From the NCBI GenBank assembly GCA_027490575.1, contig JAIXXV010000023.1:1-39781 (forward strand): a stretch of DNA of 39,781 nt, read 5' to 3'. Below the pieces are notes generated by a model that worked only from the letters and a program-made list of their open reading frames with translations, did not search any database and had not been told where the DNA came from. This document shows, in pieces, positions 16,801-23,884 of this stretch; position 1 is the first letter of the stretch, and every line of letters starts with the position of its first letter. A program made the position numbers and the translations under genes. Source of the stretch: a bacterium (GTDB lineage: Bacteria; Patescibacteriota; Minisyncoccia; Phycocordibacterales; CAIZLB01).

Positions 16801-16903
16801 TGGCTAAATTGTAGCCATTTGGTATGATGGGAACATAAAATAAAGTTAAAGAAGCGCTGGCTTCAAGGACACAAGTAACATTTAAAAATATTCATAGAAT
16901 TCC

Positions 16904-18169
16904 ATGTTAGATATAAAATTCATAAGAGAAAATAAAGATTTGATAAAGGACGGTGCTAGAAAAAAGCATATGGACTTTGATGTGGACAAACTCATTGAGG
17001 TAGATGCTGCAAGAAGAGAGTTACTTGTGTCTATGGAGTCAAAGAAAGCTGATCAAAATCAAATCAGCCAAAGGATAACTACTGAGTCTGATCAAGAGGT
17101 TAGAAATGCGCTTATAGAAGAGACTCGTACGCTCAAGGAGTCTATAAAAGCAGATGAAGAAAAGTTGGCTGAAGTTATGAAAGAATGGCAACTTCTTATG
17201 GTCTCTACTCCTAACATCCCAGATATATCTGTGCCAGAAGGTGAGTCTGATGCAGACAATATGGAAGTAAAAACTTGGGGAGAAGCAAAGACTTTTCCTT
17301 TTGAAGCAAAGAGTCATATAGACATCATGGAAAAGCTTGACCTTGCTGATTTTAAAAAGGGCACTGATGTTTCTGGATTCAGAGGATACTTTTTGAAAAA
17401 TGCTGGAGCCGAGCTTTCTCTTGCTATATGGATGTATGCAAGAGATTTTTGGACCAAGAAGGGATTTTCTTTCATGATTGTACCTTCACTTGTAAGAAGA
17501 GAAACTTTGTTCGGTACAGGATATCTTCCACAAGGTGAAGAGGATTTATACAAAACTCAGGACGGAGACTTTTTGGCTGGTACTGGTGAAGTTGCAACTA
17601 TGGCTTACTTTGCTGAAAGTGAGATAGCCAAGAGCGAATTACCAAAAAAAGTACTAGCTTTTTCACCTTGTTTTAGAAGAGAAGCTGGTTCACATGGTAA
17701 AGATGTTAAAGGTCTCATACGTGTACATGAGTTTTTCAAGATGGAGCAAGTTGTGCTTTGTGAAGCGAGCCATGAAGAAAGTGTAAAGCTTCACGAAGAG
17801 ATCAACAGAAACACTGAAGAGTTTATTGAGTCTCTAAATATTCCATACAGAACAGTTGTAAACTGTGGAGGCGACTTAGGTCTAGGTCAGGTTAAAAAGT
17901 ACGATATAGAGCTTTGGGTTCCTGGTGAGCAAAAGTACCGTGAGATAAGTTCAGCTTCATATTTCCATGATTTTCAATCAAGACGCTTGAACATCAAGTA
18001 TAGAGATCAAGAAGGTAAGTCTCGTTTTGTTCACTCACTAAACTGTACCGCTATACCTACCCCTCGTATTTTGGTGTCACTTATTGAGAACTATCAAAAT
18101 GAGAATGGTGAGGTTTTGATACCCGATGCCCTCAAACCATATATGGCTGGTAAAGAGATAATCAGATAA
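16904..18169 (+). CDS. serS: Serine--tRNA ligase
   Basis: SerRS charges tRNA-Ser in the cytoplasm. In 421 aa: the N-terminal antiparallel coiled-coil arm (about 25-100) that grips the long variable arm of tRNA-Ser, and the class II catalytic core with FMIVPSLVRRETLFGTGYLPQ. Motif 2 is FRREAGSHGKDVKGLIRVHEF and motif 3 is LNCTAIPTPRILVSLIEN, followed by VLIPDALKPYM. The length is normal. The last two codons and the stop (ATC AGA TAA) are already part of a 7-bp repeat array that continues downstream. The 103-bp gap to dprA holds a TATGAT (about 16822-16827) but no T-box-like leader was seen. No Shine-Dalgarno is present. Confidence 0.97.
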   Translation: MLDIKFIRENKDLIKDGARKKHMDFDVDKLIEVDAARRELLVSMESKKADQNQISQRITTESDQEVRNALIEETRTLKESIKADEEKLAEVMKEWQLLMVSTPNIPDISVPEGESDADNMEVKTWGEAKTFPFEAKSHIDIMEKLDLADFKKGTDVSGFRGYFLKNAGAELSLAIWMYARDFWTKKGFSFMIVPSLVRRETLFGTGYLPQGEEDLYKTQDGDFLAGTGEVATMAYFAESEIAKSELPKKVLAFSPCFRREAGSHGKDVKGLIRVHEFFKMEQVVLCEASHEESVKLHEEINRNTEEFIESLNIPYRTVVNCGGDLGLGQVKKYDIELWVPGEQKYREISSASYFHDFQSRRLNIKYRDQEGKSRFVHSLNCTAIPTPRILVSLIENYQNENGEVLIPDALKPYMAGKEIIR

Positions 18170-18244
18170 CAGTTATCAGATATCAGGTAACAGATATCAG
18201 GTATCAGTTAGCAGATAGCGGTTAACAGGTGACAGATGGTAGGT
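18161..18244 (+). repeat. Degenerate 7-bp tandem repeat array at the end of serS
   Basis: Twelve consecutive heptamers of the form A-N-C-A-G-(A/G/T)-T: ATCAGAT, AACAGTT, ATCAGAT, ATCAGGT, AACAGAT, ATCAGGT, ATCAGTT, AGCAGAT, AGCGGTT, AACAGGT, GACAGAT, GGTAGGT. The first unit encodes the last residues of SerRS and supplies the first base of its stop codon. The same motif follows tgt (22330-22364) and uvrA (34929-34984). Confidence 0.9.
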
Positions 18245-18281
18245 GGTAAAAAGTGTTAGGATAAAAGAACATTAAATAAAA

Positions 18282-19226
18282 ATGAAGTTTAGTTCAAATT
18301 CATCTAAAGATTTTCTAAAATCTCAAGCGGTTTCTCGAAGGAGACGAAAAAAGAAGTTCGTGAGATTGTATTTATTTATTTCTCTATTTATTGTCCTCTT
18401 GATTGGTTTGGTTTTGTTATTGAGACTTGAGAGATTGCAGATAAGAAATGTAGTTGTTACTGGAAATGTGACTCTATCTGAGCAGGAGATTGAAGATTTT
18501 GTAAATAATATTATTGATTCAAATTATTTATTTTTAATACCAAAAAGAAATAGTTTGATATACCCTGCCGACACAATACAGGCTTCTATAAAAAATAAGT
18601 TTTTAAGGGTCGCAGATGTCTCAATGGACACAGAGTCTTTTGAATTTTTAAATGTGAAAATAACTGAGCGTAAAGCTGTTGCCAAGTGGTGTAATCCTGT
18701 GGACTGTTATGTTATAGATGACAATGGATATGCCTTTAGTAAATACGAGGATCCATTAGCTACTGATCAACAAAACCTAGACCTTTTGGTGTTTACAGGT
18801 ATGGATGAAAGCATAGGTAGCGAGCCTTTGGGAAAAAATATAATACCGAAAGAAATGGTTACTAAGTTTCTGGAGCTAAAGGTCGTTCTTGAAGGATTTG
18901 GTCTAACGGCCGAAGAACTTGAGTATAGGAGTAAAGATGAAATTGTCTTCAAGATAGATGGATCTGGGCGAATCATTTTAAATGAAAGACGACCACTTGA
19001 AGAGTCGATGAATAATCTAAAGACTGTTCTTGATTCTGAAGTATTCAAAGGTAAACTGGAAAGTATGGATTATATTGATACTCGTTTTGGTAATAAAGTT
19101 TTCTACAAGTTTAAAAACCAGGAGGCATTGAGTACTGAAGGTGGCAATACAAGCAATACAAATGATACGGGTGCTACAAGTACTACAAGCACTGCGAGGG
19201 CAACCACTACGAGATCTACAAGATAA
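18282..19226 (+). CDS. ftsQ: FtsQ-like cell-division protein with POTRA domain
   Basis: A 314-aa bitopic membrane protein. A very basic cytoplasmic N-terminus (SRRRRKKKF) leads into one transmembrane helix (LYLFISLFIVLLIGLVLLL, about 29-47) and an extracytoplasmic POTRA-type domain. The POTRA shows LQIRNVVVTGNVTLSEQEIEDFV, then the FtsQ-typical ITERKAVAKWCNPVDCYVIDDNGYAF. A Thr/Ser-rich tail of about 25 residues ends the protein. FtsQ/DivIB links early and late divisome proteins. Two cysteines (in WCNPVDC) could form a disulfide outside the cell. It sits 46 nt upstream of a D,D-peptidase, fitting a wall and division cluster. No Shine-Dalgarno is visible. DivIB versus FtsQ cannot be separated from sequence alone. 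Confidence 0.85.
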   Translation: MKFSSNSSKDFLKSQAVSRRRRKKKFVRLYLFISLFIVLLIGLVLLLRLERLQIRNVVVTGNVTLSEQEIEDFVNNIIDSNYLFLIPKRNSLIYPADTIQASIKNKFLRVADVSMDTESFEFLNVKITERKAVAKWCNPVDCYVIDDNGYAFSKYEDPLATDQQNLDLLVFTGMDESIGSEPLGKNIIPKEMVTKFLELKVVLEGFGLTAEELEYRSKDEIVFKIDGSGRIILNERRPLEESMNNLKTVLDSEVFKGKLESMDYIDTRFGNKVFYKFKNQEALSTEGGNTSNTNDTGATSTTSTARATTTRSTR

Positions 19227-19272
19227 GGTATTTTTTAAAACAAAGCATTTTTATGATAATATGTCTAAGTAA

Positions 19273-20358
19273 ATGAATCTAAACTTTAACTTAGTAAAAA
19301 CAGATATCCACGGCGAGCCAGACTATAAGTCATATATTAAATGGGGTCTGGTTATAATGCTATTTGGAGTATCAACAACTTCTTTCTTGGTTCAAGGTGC
19401 CTTGGCTTTGAAAGACGCAGTCTTTGGACCAAATGATTCGGAACAGACAATGGCTCTCGACGGTCAAAATGGGCGAAATGGATCAGGTCGAGTCGTTGGT
19501 AACAACTCGTATGATAATCCTAGGGGTTCAGATGATATAAACTCGGGTGCTGGTCAGGTGTCACAAGATGCAAATACTGAGATTGTCCCAAATGATTACA
19601 CACTACTAAACAATACTGCTTTTCCAAGAACATCTGGTAGAGCTTTTCTTGCAGCGGATTTGGAAACTGGTGAGATAATCATTGAGCAAAATGAAGACTT
19701 TGTCTCACCCGTTGCTTCAGTGACTAAACTTATGACTGCTTTGATTGCCTATGAGAAAATGGACCTGCAAAAGTACGCTATCGTGTCTAGAGACGCCTAT
19801 AATACATACGGTGGTCAAGGAAAGCTTAACTTGGGGGATAAGATAAAAATATTTGACCTAATGTATCCTGTTTTGATGGAATCAAGTAATGACGGAACTG
19901 AAGTCGTAGCTGAAGCCTACGATACAGGCAGAGCGGGGTTTATGCTTGAGATGAACAGAAAGGCAAAAGAGTTGCAAATGTTCGATACATATTACGATGA
20001 TCCAAGTGGTTTAAGTCCTAGAAATGTTTCGAGTGTGAGAGATTTAATGAAGTTGGGAAGATATATTTATCAAAAAGACCCTTCTCTATACGATATGACC
20101 AGAGTGAGACAGTACTCTATACTCGGAAGAACATGGAATAACCAAAATAGGCTCCTGAACTATAACTATTTCCTTGGTGGTAAAAATGGCTATATAGACG
20201 AAGCTAAAAAGACTACTGTTTCTTTGTTTGAAATACCGATGGCCAAAGGAGGCAATAGAAAAATTATCATTACGCTTTTGAAGAGTGATGACCGAGAAGG
20301 AGATGTACTAAAGATTATTGATTATCTGAAGAAGAATGCGGTTTATAATATAAAGTAG
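19273..20358 (+). CDS. S11-family D-alanyl-D-alanine carboxypeptidase-like protein
   Basis: A 361-aa protein that would trim D-Ala from peptidoglycan stem peptides outside the membrane. An N-terminal helix (about 24-46, LVIMLFGVSTTSFLVQGALAL) acts as anchor or signal. A Gly/Asn/Ser linker of about 50 residues follows, then the serine-peptidase fold. The nucleophile motif SVTK has S149 and K152, the second motif is S204-S-N206, and the third is K304-N-G where most relatives have KTG. The C-terminal beta domain of larger PBP5-type enzymes is missing. A GATAAT-type -10 about 13 nt before the ATG suggests a short leader. It probably shares an operon with ftsQ. The activity is likely but the KNG change leaves some doubt. 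Confidence 0.87.
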   Translation: MNLNFNLVKTDIHGEPDYKSYIKWGLVIMLFGVSTTSFLVQGALALKDAVFGPNDSEQTMALDGQNGRNGSGRVVGNNSYDNPRGSDDINSGAGQVSQDANTEIVPNDYTLLNNTAFPRTSGRAFLAADLETGEIIIEQNEDFVSPVASVTKLMTALIAYEKMDLQKYAIVSRDAYNTYGGQGKLNLGDKIKIFDLMYPVLMESSNDGTEVVAEAYDTGRAGFMLEMNRKAKELQMFDTYYDDPSGLSPRNVSSVRDLMKLGRYIYQKDPSLYDMTRVRQYSILGRTWNNQNRLLNYNYFLGGKNGYIDEAKKTTVSLFEIPMAKGGNRKIIITLLKSDDREGDVLKIIDYLKKNAVYNIK

Positions 20359-20366
20359 AGCTCAGT

Positions 20367-20395
20367 TTGACGCATAAACCTATGAATGTTATTAT
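20367..20395 (+). promoter_or_regulatory. Near-consensus promoter of the structured RNA at 20402
   Basis: TTGACG (20367-20372) and TATTAT (20390-20395) are exactly 17 bp apart, only 9 bp after the preceding gene. Transcription should start near 20402. Confidence 0.65.
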
Positions 20396-20401
20396 TTAGA
20401 C

Positions 20402-20660
20402 ATCAGAAATCAGTAATGACAGCAAACAAGGTCATTGATAAGGATTGCAAATATGCAACACCTCTCCCGAAAAGGAGTCAATATCAATGACCTTTTGTCA
20501 TTGGTGAGAATCACTCAGGTCCGTCGAGACCTGCTGCGGACGTAGCAAGGGTTACTGCGAAAACGTGCGCAAACAAAATTGACTGTTTTTTGGGAGGGGA
20601 GTTGGCAATGAGCCGACACTTAGCTTAGTCAGCTAAGCGAATAATAAACCCTTCCACCAA
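20402..20660 (+). ncRNA. Candidate structured RNA or long leader (unknown family)
   Basis: A gene-free stretch of about 260 nt with dense secondary structure. AATGACA and AAGGTCATTGATA (20415-20440) pair with TATCAATGACCTT and TGTCATT (20482-20502) to give 20 bp. Then come GTGA-GAA-TCAC, CAGGTC/GACCTG (20516-20533), GCTGC-GGAC-GTAGC and TGCG/CGCA (about 20554-20571). A final block (20592-20659) is closed by GGGAGGG/CCCTTCC, contains two more perfect hairpins (GTTGGC/GCCGAC and CTTAGCT/AGCTAAG), and ends in ACCA. It has a strong promoter. It could be an independent ncRNA or the leader of the small membrane protein starting 8 nt later. tmRNA, SRP RNA and RNase P RNA signatures were looked for and not found. 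Confidence 0.55.
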
Positions 20661-20666
20661 AAGCCT

Positions 20667-20849
20667 ATGTTTAGAGCTATTGGTTTTGTTATCGGTCTCA
20701 TTGCTATCCGAGTGCTAATGCCAGGTGTATTCCATGCACTTGAGCAGGCACTTATCATGTTCTTTAGTTTGATTAGCCATGTGTTTGCATCTGCACCACA
20801 AGATGTCACTCAATTTGGCGCAGTAGGGTACGCCGGATTTTCCTACTAA
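20667..20849 (+). CDS. Small hydrophobic membrane protein
   Basis: A 60-aa protein that is almost entirely hydrophobic up to residue 45 (FVIGLIAIRVLMPGV, then ALIMFFSLISHVFA), compatible with one long or two short membrane helices and a short polar C-terminus. I do not recognise a family. It lies between the structured RNA and a clear terminator (20900-20926), in the same transcription unit. There is no Shine-Dalgarno; the structured leader ends 7 nt before the ATG. The reading frame is plausible because of its membrane-protein composition, but it is short, so the call is moderate. Confidence 0.5.
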   Translation: MFRAIGFVIGLIAIRVLMPGVFHALEQALIMFFSLISHVFASAPQDVTQFGAVGYAGFSY

Positions 20850-20899
20850 AACAGCCTCGGCTTTAATCAAACATGACTCCTTATGAGTCGAATACAAAT

Positions 20900-20926
20900 A
20901 ACCGTCCTCTATGGGCGGTTTTGTTT
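20900..20926 (+). terminator. Terminator after the small membrane protein
   Basis: AACCGTCC pairs with GGGCGGTT around TCTAT, followed by TTGTTTT. A second small stem GACTC/GAGTC lies just upstream (20876-20889). Confidence 0.75.
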
Positions 20927-21021
20927 TGGCTAATTATTTATTTGTGATCGAAAATGCTTCGAAAAGAAAAGTGTGAGAATTTCAATCATTTACAAATGTG
21001 TGGTATAACACATGTACATAA

Positions 21022-22359
21022 ATGTCAGCTATAAAATTCAACATAACCAAAAAGCTAAGTGATGAGATTACGGGTGCGAAAGGCCGAGTGGGTGTTTTGT
21101 CGACCAAGCATGGTGATATAAAAACCCCGGCTTTTGTTACTGTCGGTACAAAGGCTACTGTAAAAGGCATTACCCCTGAAATGCTCAAAGATACAGGTGC
21201 TCAAGTCATGCTTGCAAATACTTATCACTTGTATCTACAGCCTGGTGATGAGCTTATACATAAAGCTGGAGGATTAGGAAAATTCTCAGGGTGGACAGGG
21301 CCGACTATGACTGACTCCGGTGGTTTTCAAGCGTTTTCACTCGGTGCTGCATATGGCAAAGATCTTGGTAAGCTTACTAAAGCTAAAGAAGTAGCGGGAG
21401 AACTAGCTGGGCAAGAAGAGATACCGCTAACTGAGCAGACTGAGACAACTATTGCGCAGAAGTCAAAAAAAGATGGCAGGTCAAATGATACAGCACAAGA
21501 CGGCTCACCATTAAAACCTGCTCAGGTTGATGAAAACGGCGTAATGTTTCGTTCGGTCATAGATGGCAGTGTGCATTATTTTACGCCTGAAAAGTCTATT
21601 GATATTCAACACAATATTGGTGCGGATATCATTTTTGCATTTGATGAATGTACTTCGCCAACAGAATCATTTTCATATCAAAGGCAATCGATGGACAGAA
21701 CACATAGATGGGCAAAGCAATGTCTAAGGCATCATCACAGTAAGGATAATGCAGAAAGTCAGGCGCTTTTCGGTATAGTACAAGGTGGAAGATATGAGGA
21801 CTTGCGAAAAGAAAGTGCTGAGATATTGTCTGGATTGACGGTGACGGATAGAAACGGTGTCGAAGTTGGGTTTGATGGGTACGGCATAGGCGGGTCTTTT
21901 GCAAAAGAAGATATGTCTACGGCAGTGCAATGGGTAAATGATGTCCTACCTGAAGATAAACCAAGGCACTTACTTGGCATAGGTGAGCCTGAAGATCTGT
22001 TTATGGCAGTTGAAAATGGATGCGACCTCTTTGATTGTGTACTACCTACTAGAAACGGGCGAACGGGTACACTTTTTACACGTTTTAGAAAAATAAATAT
22101 AGGCAATAAAAAGTTTCGAGATGATTTGTCTCCGATAGACGAAGATTGTCAGTGTTATACATGTAAAAACTATACTCGTGCTTACTTGGCACATCTTTTT
22201 CATGCAAAAGAGATGTTGGCAGGCACTCTTGCATCAGTTCACAACTTGCATTTTTTGATTCACCTTGTGGATGAGATGAGGGAAGCTATTGAGAATGGGA
22301 GGTTTGAGGAGCTTAAAAAGAATTTTTTGGGCAGATATCAGGAAACAGATAGCAGGTAG
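21022..22359 (+). CDS. tgt: Queuine/preQ1 tRNA-guanine transglycosylase
   Basis: Tgt exchanges guanine-34 for a queuine precursor in tRNAs with GUN anticodons; tRNA-Tyr GTA in this window is a substrate type. In 445 aa: TMTDSGGFQAFSLG (general acid D98), FDECTSP, GIVQGG, YGIGGSFAKE, the nucleophile D338 in LFDCVLPTRNGRTG, and the zinc site C376-x-C378-x2-C381 with H407. An insertion of about 60 residues (110-170, Lys/Glu/Thr-rich) follows the first active-site loop and makes the protein longer than the usual 370-390. The last nine residues and the stop lie inside a 7-bp repeat array. TATAAC at 21003-21008 is 13 nt before the ATG. No other queuosine gene is nearby, so the source of the base is unknown. 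Confidence 0.95.
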   Translation: MSAIKFNITKKLSDEITGAKGRVGVLSTKHGDIKTPAFVTVGTKATVKGITPEMLKDTGAQVMLANTYHLYLQPGDELIHKAGGLGKFSGWTGPTMTDSGGFQAFSLGAAYGKDLGKLTKAKEVAGELAGQEEIPLTEQTETTIAQKSKKDGRSNDTAQDGSPLKPAQVDENGVMFRSVIDGSVHYFTPEKSIDIQHNIGADIIFAFDECTSPTESFSYQRQSMDRTHRWAKQCLRHHHSKDNAESQALFGIVQGGRYEDLRKESAEILSGLTVTDRNGVEVGFDGYGIGGSFAKEDMSTAVQWVNDVLPEDKPRHLLGIGEPEDLFMAVENGCDLFDCVLPTRNGRTGTLFTRFRKINIGNKKFRDDLSPIDEDCQCYTCKNYTRAYLAHLFHAKEMLAGTLASVHNLHFLIHLVDEMREAIENGRFEELKKNFLGRYQETDSR

Positions 22360-22364
22360 CAGTT
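22330..22364 (+). repeat. Degenerate 7-bp tandem repeat array at the end of tgt
   Basis: Five heptamers of the serS type: GGCAGAT, ATCAGGA, AACAGAT, AGCAGGT, AGCAGTT. Four units are translated as the Tgt C-terminus (GRYQETDSR) and the TAG stop falls across the junction of units four and five. Confidence 0.85.
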
Positions 22365-22407
22365 AATTGTATCCGGATTGAATATTGATAAATATAAAAA
22401 TTAAAAA

Positions 22408-22429
22408 GCGGCACAATTTCTTGTGCCGC
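22408..22429 (-). terminator. Terminator of the leftward gene at 22464
   Basis: A perfect stem GCGGCACAA/TTGTGCCGC around TTTC, followed leftward by TTTTTAATTTTT. It may also help insulate tgt from the right. Confidence 0.85.
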
Positions 22430-22463
22430 CAAATTTAGACCTATCTATCGGTTCAGTCTAGAC

Positions 22464-23213
22464 TCACTCATCCGAATCGATTTGTGCATCCAGAGCCTTT
22501 ATGCTCAGTTTCGTTCGGCTTTTGTTGCCTTCAATCTCTTCAAGAGTCTTTTTGAGGTCTTGATTCTGCTTTTCATCCTTGCATTCATCTAGCCTCTTTT
22601 GAACGATTTCTCTCCACTCTTCCAAGACCCCTTTTGAAAGGTGTAAAGTGGAAAAACGACTGACAAGTACTTCGAATAGTTGCCTTGCATTTTCATCGCA
22701 CGACATTCTGGATTTTTCACACTCAACCATAGCTTTTGCTATCACATTCTCTACGGTTGGGATAATAGAAAGAATACTCTCGTCACACGCCTTCAAGAAC
22801 TCATGTCCTTCAAGACAACTCGTCATACTAGATGCTAGACTATCTGCCAATTCGTTCAACTTGTCCTGAATCCTTCCATTGAATTCTTCATACCAGTTTC
22901 CGTCTGTGTAGAAGAATCCCCACTTCCTGGCATAATCAAGTTCACCCACTGATTTAGCCTCCTTAATGGAAATACTTGTAAGATTAATCCATTTATCGAT
23001 AGCTTTTTTGAAAAGCGGGTATGGGAAAACAGAACTATCATGATCTACATGGAACAGTCTTTTTAATTTCATTTCGACCAGGATTTTAATCTCCATCAGC
23101 GTATTGGAATTTTCAATAGCCGAAGTAACGTCAGTTTTATCTCGAAGCTTAATTTGTCTAATCTCCAGCTCCACTTCTTTTTGGTCTTTTTCTGCCTTTG
23201 TTGCTGAACTCAT
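22464..23213 (-). CDS. Hypothetical helical protein
   Basis: A 249-aa protein, strongly charged and mostly predicted helix. The N-terminus and C-terminus (KAEKDQKEVELEIRQIKL; DECKDEKQNQDLKKTLEE) look coiled-coil. The middle has a small aromatic patch WGFFYTDGNWYEEFNG (about 98-113). There are no signal peptide, membrane segment or catalytic motif, and I do not recognise a family. The start is firm: AAAAAAGGAGGT precedes the ATG by a few bases. A near-consensus promoter about 50 bp upstream and its own terminator make it a single-gene unit inserted between tgt and uvrB. The function is unknown. Confidence 0.75.
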   Translation of the reverse strand: MSSATKAEKDQKEVELEIRQIKLRDKTDVTSAIENSNTLMEIKILVEMKLKRLFHVDHDSSVFPYPLFKKAIDKWINLTSISIKEAKSVGELDYARKWGFFYTDGNWYEEFNGRIQDKLNELADSLASSMTSCLEGHEFLKACDESILSIIPTVENVIAKAMVECEKSRMSCDENARQLFEVLVSRFSTLHLSKGVLEEWREIVQKRLDECKDEKQNQDLKKTLEEIEGNKSRTKLSIKALDAQIDSDE

Positions 23214-23265
23214 TTATACCTCCTTTTTTGGTTGTTTTATCGAGTCAAAGATCGATTTTGTTAAC

Positions 23266-23294
23266 ACTATACTCTTTACAGGGTTAATTTTCAA
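23266..23294 (-). promoter_or_regulatory. Promoter of the gene at 22464-23213
   Basis: Read leftward, TTGAAA (complement of 23289-23294) and TATAGT (complement of 23266-23271) are 17 bp apart, 5 of 6 matches to consensus each. The predicted leader is about 45 nt and ends in a strong Shine-Dalgarno. Confidence 0.7.
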
Positions 23295-23368
23295 GTAATT
23301 GTAGTTAAGGTTATTTAAGGATTAACACATGATCCTTGTGTATTATGAGACATTATAAATCATTTTAA

Positions 23369-23749
23369 CTAAGAATTTTTAATTCCTCTGCTTTTGCCAT
23401 TTTTATACACCGCGCGCATGTACTTCGAAAATGCTTTACCAATCATCTCAAGTTTTTCTGTAGTCAGCTTATTGTAATCTTCCTGGGTAAGCCATCTTTT
23501 CTCATTGATTTCTTGTATGTGCTCTGTTGCGTCGCCTAAAATCTGCATTCTATCCATAAAGAATTCATTTAGTGCTCCTATGTGACGATTATATTCCTCC
23601 ACAGCCTCTTTGCTCAACATTTTCAATATGTTGTCAGATAGTTCCACTGCCATAAATTTATTGTTTGTTTTAATCATCATGTCCACTTGTTTTATTGTTG
23701 CAAAATCGTCAGATTTTTTGCTTTTTTCTTTAACTTTAAATGTTTTCAT
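23369..23749 (-). CDS. Hypothetical small charged protein
   Basis: A 126-aa protein, helical and Lys/Glu-rich, with no membrane segment or recognised motif. A run EYNRHIGALNEFFMDRMQILGDATEHIQEINEKRW (about 55-90; only its general helical character is informative) suggests a helical bundle. Unlike the neighbouring gene at 22464 it lacks a Shine-Dalgarno; TAATAT-like -10 boxes lie within about 12 nt of the ATG, so the mRNA may be leaderless. It is divergent from uvrB across 135 bp. Its relation to the next gene on the same strand, 155 bp away and with its own promoter, is unclear. The coding call rests on length, composition and position. Confidence 0.6.
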   Translation of the reverse strand: MKTFKVKEKSKKSDDFATIKQVDMMIKTNNKFMAVELSDNILKMLSKEAVEEYNRHIGALNEFFMDRMQILGDATEHIQEINEKRWLTQEDYNKLTTEKLEMIGKAFSKYMRAVYKNGKSRGIKNS

Positions 23750-23884
23750 TGTAAATATTAATATTACTAATATCTACAGTCTAGTAAAACCATGTGATGT
23801 AATATTCAATTTAATCTATAGAAAATATGAATAAAATTCGTACTGTGGAAAAAACTCTCCATATCTAGTATCATTGACCTATAT

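Noticed and set aside
18161-18244. CRISPR or minisatellite array
   Set aside because: The units are 7 bp with no spacers and vary inside the unit, so it is a short tandem repeat and not CRISPR.
20402-20660. tmRNA, SRP RNA or RNase P RNA
   Set aside because: The tmRNA 5' and T-arm consensus, the SRP GGAA-loop region and the RNase P conserved blocks were not found, although the ACCA end first suggested tmRNA.
20402-20660. Retron msr-msd RNA
   Set aside because: No reverse transcriptase gene is present in the window.
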